A stretch of 64,000 nt of DNA from an uncultured cyanobacterium (lineage in GTDB: Bacteria > Cyanobacteriota > Cyanobacteriia > PCC-6307 > Cyanobiaceae): positions 1-64,000 of the forward strand of contig CAIOGZ010000092.1 in NCBI GenBank assembly GCA_903858015.1, written 5' to 3'. A model generated the notes under the pieces. The model saw only the letters and a list, made by a program, of their open reading frames with translations. It searched no databases and had not been told where the DNA came from. This document shows, piece after piece, positions 63,959-64,000 of the stretch. Both the position numbers and the translations under genes were made by a program. Positions within the stretch are counted from its first letter, which is position 1. Every line of letters starts with the position of its first letter.

Positions 63959-64000
63959 ATGGAAAAGTCACAAATTCTGATGGCGATGCGCAAACCACTT
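63959..64000 (+). CDS. possible start of a gene running off the window
   Basis: ATG 63959 opens a frame reading MEKSQILMAMRKPL to the window end with no stop. The preceding sequence is AT-richer, but no clear Shine-Dalgarno is visible. Too little is present to identify it. Confidence 0.3.
   Translation, partial: MEKSQILMAMRKPL

Larger units (their letters stand above)
63290..64000. other. gene-poor end of window with tandem repeats
   Basis: About 700 bases hold no convincing gene except a possible start at 63959. The first part is GC-rich with short repeats; from about 63600 the GC content falls markedly, as in a regulatory or transferred segment. Confidence 0.55.

Overview
The window comes from a high-GC picocyanobacterium of the Synechococcus/Cyanobium type. 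The evidence is psbZ, ycf23 and ycf37-like genes, the sulfolipid pair sqdB-sqdX, a Psb34-like small protein, cobalamin genes cobH and cbiD, copies of the cyanobacterial palindrome GCGATCGC, and the core gene neighbourhoods psbZ-ribH/mutS, cobH-holA-lysC-uvrB, asd-dapA-rnj with tilS, and tig-clpP-clpX-dnaX. Genus is inferred from gene order and composition only.

Layout. Bases 1-1100 are decayed DNA with a possible IS21-like end and a broken second copy of gmhB. Bases 1101-12977 form a lower-GC surface-glycan island. It holds a SAM methyltransferase, a tight minus-strand operon (two glycosyltransferases, an FkbM-type methyltransferase with an extra N-terminal domain, then hddA-gmhA-hddC-gmhB), a two-gene ABC glycan exporter and a family 2 glycosyltransferase. 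The four sugar genes encode the whole route from sedoheptulose 7-phosphate to GDP-D-glycero-alpha-D-manno-heptose, so the island probably builds, modifies and exports a heptose-containing surface polysaccharide. At about 13.1 kb the sequence changes sharply to GC-rich core genome.

Bases 13-36 kb are core housekeeping: riboflavin, PSII, mismatch repair, cobalamin, replication clamp loading, lysine/threonine synthesis, excision repair, tRNA modification, RNase J, trigger factor and ClpXP. Bases 36-43 kb carry an LRAT-fold protein and several glycosyltransferases inserted around dnaX. Bases 43-58.6 kb are core again: SpoIID-like protein, L35/L20, Ycf37-like protein, ThiG, sulfolipid synthesis, PBP2, GMP synthase, CbiD and a glyoxylate aminotransferase.

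A tRNA-Gly(CCC) at 58.8 kb is followed by about 0.9 kb of defence-type debris: a RelE/ParE-like toxin with only a tiny upstream ORF, the N-terminus of a conflict-system protein, and a Schlafen/AlbA-like fragment. The window ends with TerB-like, NDH-2 and fatty-acid-hydroxylase-type genes and a gene-poor stretch with 13/26-bp tandem repeats. No CRISPR array, complete insertion sequence or prophage was seen.
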